Below, piece after piece: positions 17,391 to 22,347 of a stretch of DNA of 22,347 nt. The notes under the pieces were generated by a model that made no database searches, was not told the origin of the DNA, and was given only the letters and a program-made list of their open reading frames with translations. Every line of letters starts with the position of its first letter. Positions within the stretch are counted from its first letter, which is position 1. The stretch comes from Isoetes engelmannii (taxonomy: Eukaryota > Streptophyta > Lycopodiopsida > Isoetales > Isoetaceae): positions 1 through 22,347 of the forward strand of contig JAANSK020258829.1 of assembly GCA_011763485.2 (NCBI GenBank), given 5' to 3'. The position numbers were made by a program, and so were the translations under genes.

Positions 17391-18929
17391 GACTGCATTT
17401 TGGAACGTATGAATCATGCTCTCAAAGATTCAACTATCCATACTGCTACTCATATAAAAAATCCACTTATTTCTCAACATGCATCCTTATGAATTATAGC
17501 ATGGTGCAGTTACAAATTTAAACCACCTTTTGTATTTTTTGTTATTGGGCCTATGCACTCCAGCTCCTTCCAACACCCAATACTTCTTTCCACCATTGCA
17601 ATTCAACACTACATCTTTACAAATTATAGTGATTACGCTCGAAATTGCTTTTTACAGTTTTTTTGTTGGGAAAAAAGGTTTTAATAAAAGTAGGTGATTT
17701 TTATGCGTATATGTTTTTGCTGAACTATGAATAGAGGATTATATCAAGTAATAAAGGCCTTTGAAAAAGGTGCCATAAAAATAGATAAAGAGGTTCTTCA
17801 ATAGTGCAGTGACATTTTTGAATAGGGTGCAACAAATGGACATTAGTACAGATGTTGATTGAAGGCGCCATATTGTTGCTTTGGGCAGTCTTTGACGTAT
17901 CTCCGTCCTCGGGTGTCAGAATCAGACAATTTTTGGTGCTTTATAAAGCTCTCTCTGAGTGCTTTTCATCAGCATATGGAATCAGCTAGATTATTATGGC
18001 CAGGTATTCCGGATTGTAGAGTTTCAATTTTGTCTCTACGTCAACCCTTATTTGCTGCTCTTTCTTCTTTTCTTTCTGCTGCAAATTCTATTGTAACCTT
18101 CCATGGTGGTTCTATAATCTTTTGAAAATTCTTCTTTCCCAGTAGTGAGTGCTCCTATGATTTTGCATGATGTAGAGTTTGCATGAGAGATTGCTTGACC
18201 TTGTGGAGGAACTTTTTAAAGAATGCAATTGTTGCTCCATCGGGCATGGTCAAAGTTTCTTTGACAAAACTAGAGGATGAAAATCGAGAGGATGCAGTAT
18301 AGGCCTCTTGTGAATGTCTGAAAATATTTCCATCTTGCCAATTTGCTAGACGTAAGACAACAAAGTCCAATGAGTTTTGGCAAGAAAGGAACCAAAAGGC
18401 TTGGCCTCATTTGTAGAAAATGGTTTTTGAATGATTATCGTGGTTGAAAACAAGCGTAAGTTATCTTTCAAAACTAAGCCTCTGACTTCAAAATCGGACG
18501 AATAATCAGAAAAGGCATATTTTCGAGGATAGGCCGCTGCATGAATGAAGAAAGACTTGTGCTGTTTGTATGCTTTTATTGGTTGCCAAAAAAGGGTCGG
18601 CAATGCCATAGCCATATATGCTGAAGAACCACGTCTTGGACGACCAATATAAAACTAAAAAAAAAAAAAGGAATTCAAAATTGTTTGTTTTGGTGTGTTA
18701 TGGGATTTATGAATATCAAGCACTTGATATTTTTGAAACATTTAATGCCCTATATGACATTTTGAAGCTGTAAATATTTTTTGATTTTCTCTTTTCTTTT
18801 TTCTTGGACCAAAAAAACTTCTTCCATAACAAACCAAAATAAAAATAAAAATAAAAATAAAGAAAAGCTCGTCAAAAGAAAAAAGGTTAAAAGCTCGTCA
18901 ATCCTCTTATTTTCATAATCTTTTTATCA
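17391..18929. other. Unassigned
   Basis: Moderately long frames exist on the plus strand at 17859-18125 and on the minus strand at 18155-18370 and 18346-18615. The minus-strand frames include VKETLTMPDGATIAFF and FEVRGLVLKDNLRLFSTT, which look protein-like, but I recognise no family and see no splice pattern linking them. An A-rich run lies at about 18657-18670. Confidence 0.35.
18836..18861 (+). repeat. (AAAAAT)n microsatellite
   Basis: About four units of AAAAAT, just upstream of the copia pol fossil. Confidence 0.85.
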
Positions 18930-20830
18930 TATGGATGTTGTTTTCCATGAACACCAAGTTCTTCTTAAACTTTCTCAATCGTCATCCTCAGTCCTTGTTT
19001 TACCTAAATTACCTACAATTGATCACAACCCTTTGCTTACCTATAACCCAAATCTTCATTAGGCTCTTGATGCTCCAACACTACTTGTGACTGAACATCT
19101 TGCTATCACTCCATTATGTTGCTCTTCAAAGACACGGGAGCCAACCTCCCGTCCTGAGCTCTAGCCTACCATCAAGCTGCAATGACTCACCTTAACTTCT
19201 CCATGCCTACCTCTTTCTTTAAAGCTTGTGAATCATCGGCAGTATTGACCCAAATGGCACTTGGAGTTTGGTTGGACTTCCTGCAGGTAGAAGAGCCATT
19301 GGATTCAAATGGGTTTACAGAGCTAAGCTAAATGCAGATGGTGAATTGGACAAGTTTAAAGCAAGGCTGGTGGCATGTGAATTTTCAAATCCATGGAGTT
19401 GATTTCTATGATACTTTTTCCCATGTGGTTAAGATGGCCTTCATATGCATTCTTCTTGCTTTAGTTGCTGCAAGCCTACAAATGACTATGAGGTGCATGA
19501 AATGGATGCCCAATCAACCTTCCTCTATGGTTATTTTCATGAGGTAGTATACATGGAGCAACCAGAAGGGTATTGAGCGGTTAGACAAGATCAATTCTTG
19601 CTTGACCGTGGCTTCTCTAGAAGTACAGTTGATTGCAATTTTCATATCAAATGTCAACAACTCACTTCTGGGCCTCCAAATTGACGATACGATCCTTATC
19701 AACAACCATGTGGGCCTCTGACTTGCTTTTTGTTTAAAGAGCCTTAACAGCCACTCACCATATAACTAACTCCCCAAAATTTTGCAGCTTCTTGGGCCTC
19801 CAGATCACCCATGATTGTGCCTATCATTCAACCTCTATTGATCGGAATGGTACACTCTTGAAGTCCTACAAATATTTGATCCGCTCAATTGCAATGGCAC
19901 TACAAATTTTATGAATATTAGCTCGCATTTGGCCTCTGCCACTCTGCCTCCTTCTAATCTTGAGCCCCAGTACATGGAAATCATTTCTTATTACAGTGAT
20001 ATAGGCTACCTTAACTATCTTATGGTGTCCAACCAGTTTGACTTGACCTTCACAATTAGCAAATTGAGTAGCTTTTGTTCTGAACCAACCATTAAGCATT
20101 GGTATGCCCTTAAACAAGCACTTCGATACTTGAAAGCTATCACTAGCCTTGGCCTTCATTATAGTTGTCCCCCCGAGCTTCCTTCTCTAGTACCTTTCTT
20201 GGCTACTCTGATGCATATTAAGGAGGCAATTTGAATGATTCTTGCTCCACTTTTGGTTGTTGTTTCATGATGTACAGTGTACAATGTGGTTGTGATGTGG
20301 AGTCGTAAGAAGCATGCTACAGGTGTCCACTTTTGGAACCTACGAAAGTACCTACACTAGATACTTCAGGATTGGGTACTATATCTTTGTACTTTTCATC
20401 AAAACTAAATCAAAAGTTCAAAATAGACATAAAAAGCATGTTACTTTTCAAGGTTAAGACAAAAACAACATTATTAAAGGTTAATGCATCCAATTTAACA
20501 CTTATTAGTTCTTGAGACATTAAACAAATACCAATGTTGGGTACTTTTTTAGTAATTTTAAGCTCTTAAATAATACTTTTTTTAAGGTACATAGCATGCT
20601 TATGCCTTGTCAGTGCTTTATCCACCATTGAGTACATTGTTGGTGTGAAGAAACAAAAGAAGCTAAATGATTGTTGATGATAGTTGTTGATCTTGATCTT
20701 AAGTAAGAGATGCCTCTTACTATTTATTGTGATAATAAGAGCACCATTGCACAAACAAAGAGTCCACCGCATTTGGGTGTATTATTTTCCCAATTGATTC
20801 AACTTAAAGCATTTTTTTGAATGATTAGTG
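18930..20830 (+). mobile_element. Ty1/copia LTR-retrotransposon fossil: reverse transcriptase and RNase H
   Basis: Plus-strand sequence matches the copia pol order. First comes a linker region, then reverse transcriptase (GTWSLVDLPAG, IGFKWVYRAKLNADGELDKF, DFYDTFSHVVKMA, VHEMDAQSTFLYGYFHEVVY). Next are the connection region (SDIGYLNYLMV, FTISKLSSF, ALKQALRYLK) and RNase H (LTIYCDNKSTIAQ, about 20715-20755). It is broken in many places, and no intact LTR was recognised on either side. It is interrupted near its end by a separate insertion (20319-20592). Confidence 0.88.
20319..20592. mobile_element. 274-bp insertion inside the copia fossil, 8-bp direct repeats
   Basis: Copia RNase H-type sequence stops at AGCATGCT (20311-20318) and resumes after a second AGCATGCT (20593-20600). 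The 274 bp between them are non-coding and AT-rich, with GGGTACT/GTACTTTT motifs repeated inside. An 8-bp duplication is typical of hAT elements, but the ends show no clear terminal inverted repeat and the 8-mer is itself palindromic, so the class is open. Confidence 0.55.
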
Positions 20831-21267
20831 ATCTTTATTCTGTTTTTTAAGCATTCAACGCATTTGGGTCTTGGGGGATTCACCTTTATTTCATGAGCAT
20901 ATGCCACCTGTGTGCTTAAGGTGAGAGAAACATTCCTATATACGTACGCAAGAGCGTTGGAAAAACACCCCTTCCCTGGAGAAACTACACTAGAATGTCC
21001 GTAGATGGAGATTTAAACCCCTAGTATACGTATAAACACTCTAGAAAAACCCCTTCTAGATACTCGCTTGGTTTGTATACGTCTTCTGTGTGAATTCCCC
21101 CGGATTTGGTTGAAATTTCTTCCTCGCCATAGAGTCTAAATCTAGTTTTTAAGCAAGTTTTGAGCATTTAAAAGGAGTTTTACTAATGATTCTGTGTTTG
21201 TGTCCTTCTCTAAAACAGATTTTGATGATAGATGATTTGAATCTTTTGTCTGATACTTTACGTGCAG
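20831..21267. other. No gene seen; possible remains of the copia 3' end
   Basis: This lies where a 3' LTR would be expected. It holds an unusual stretch (about 20935-21080) with recurring AAAACCCCTTC, CTAGA and TATACGTA motifs. No matching 5' LTR copy is visible in the window, so I do not call an LTR. Confidence 0.3.
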
Positions 21268-21315
21268 GAGATTAAGGAAGAGGAAACTGACAGGTCTTTG
21301 GATGAAAATGTATAG
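21268..21315 (+). other. Possible terminal exon
   Basis: A good acceptor (TGATACTTTACGTGCAG) is followed by 15 codons, EIKEEETDRSLDENV, and a TAG stop. The acidic tail looks protein-like. No preceding coding exon was found and the family is unknown. Confidence 0.25.
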
Positions 21316-21719
21316 ATAAAAATTAGCAACAAGGTGTGCTATTGTTGATTTGGCATTTGATTACCAGGTTTTCATGGCCATCAAGTTTTTTCCAAGCTGC
21401 AACAAGGACATCAAGCATCAAGCCACTGTTTTTGAATCCATCTACTTTTCATATTTTTCAATCTTATGCTTTCTTTGGTGTAGGCTAATCTAGATCTTGC
21501 ACGATGTATAAATTAGATTTAGGGCAGATCATTTGGTGCTTTGTCAAAATCAGTGTGTTGAATGCTAATGTCATCTTGCAGAAGTAATCTGGTTACATAA
21601 AAGCTCTAAAACCCACATCTATATATGGTACTTTGTCTTAGTTACTATGCAATCCAATATTTTGTGCTGATACAAAGTAATGGGTTGTGAACAGTAGGGG
21701 ATGTCTTCTGCTATTGCTA

Positions 21720-21787
21720 CTGTTGTTGTTGTTGTTGTTGTTGTTGCTGTTGCTGTTGTTGTTGCTGTTACTGTTGCTGTTACTGCT
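21720..21787 (+). repeat. (TTG)n with TGC/TAC interruptions
   Basis: A trinucleotide microsatellite of about 68 bp, mostly TTG with CTG and CTA variants. It is not in an open reading frame that I can support. Confidence 0.9.
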
Positions 21788-22347
21788 AATGTGTTACTAA
21801 AGAAGTGACTTTGCAGTCATGCGCATAGTAGTACATGCTAAAAACATGGAATGCATACTAAATCAAGGTTCTAAAAGAATGTTGTCTTTTGGAACTATGA
21901 ACCTGATGAATTTGGATATTCCATAGATGTAAATTAAGATGCAATGTTACTTTAATCGTGGAATTCAAAGCAATATAATGTTACTTAAAACGTGGAATTT
22001 AGAGCCTTTAATGTTAATGTGGAAGGAATGTTGGTGTGTGCAAATTAAATAAACACCTGAATTGTGAATGTGTCTAAAGGCTATCCAAAGTAGAATGGCC
22101 GTCTGAATTAGCTTTTATGATGTCAAGGGCTAGAAGCATAAGCATTTAGATAAACATTAGAGGTTTGGTGGACTCTCATAAGGGCCTAAACTCGAGGCCA
22201 CGTCGGAAAACGCCTGGCAAATCGCGCGGCACCCATGTACAGGGTTTTTTAACCCGGGCCTGGAGCTCCGTTCCAGGTGTCAGTCGTAGGCAGGTTCGGC
22301 AAACTCCGAAGCTTTTCGAGTTTTAGGTTCGGTGGGGTGGGGGGAAT
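21788..22347. other. No gene seen; GC-rich end from about 22185
   Basis: Composition changes sharply at about 22185 to GC-rich sequence (CGCGCGGCACCC, AACCCGGGCCTGGAGCTCCG) with a small hairpin, CCTGGA..TCCAGG. This may be the edge of a gene or element that continues beyond the window. Confidence 0.35.

Noticed and set aside
20831-21267. Calling a 3' LTR after the copia RNase H
   Set aside because: No second copy, no clear TG..CA ends and no polypurine tract were recognised.

Overview
The window looks like nuclear DNA of a land plant, very probably a seed plant. It is AT-rich and gene-poor, its genes have short exons with GT-AG introns, and it contains a plant-type U1 snRNA gene, Ty1/copia fossils, a LINE fragment and tRNA-like SINEs. 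I could not narrow the species. Nearly all the genes were found by reading short exons, because the long open frames are mostly noise.  Layout. 1-2280: a tandem duplication, microsatellites, a decayed proline-rich frame on the minus strand and two foldback DNA structures. 2283-3692: a small unidentified minus-strand frame diverges from a complete three-exon gene for anaphase-promoting complex subunit 13 (APC13/BONSAI, 65 aa). A compact foldback cluster starts 26 bases after its stop. 3840-7480: diverged duplications, two related SINE-like copies (one with a 9-bp target duplication), and unexplained sequence. 7480-10335: a decaying minus-strand gene for a BRF-type (TFIIB-related, TFIIIB subunit) factor. 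Ten exons can be matched; one lies inverted on the plus strand, and a LINE reverse-transcriptase fragment abuts the tenth. 10544-10657: a near-palindrome. 11190-12690: a local repeat array that carries a U1 snRNA gene with its promoter; a neighbouring repeat copy has the same flanks but no U1. 14380-15055 and 18930-20830: broken copia gag-protease and reverse transcriptase-RNase H pieces. Between them lie exon-like host fragments, one with an MRS2-type magnesium-transporter motif. 21268-22347: a possible terminal exon, a trinucleotide repeat and a GC-rich tail.  The live candidates are APC13 (cell-cycle ubiquitin ligase) and U1 (splicing). The BRF-type gene (RNA polymerase III initiation) appears dead in this copy. 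The genes do not form a shared pathway, and I found no operon-like or defence-like system. The most unusual structures are the single-exon inversion inside the BRF-type gene, the U1 repeat with a U1-less sister copy, and the foldback directly behind APC13.
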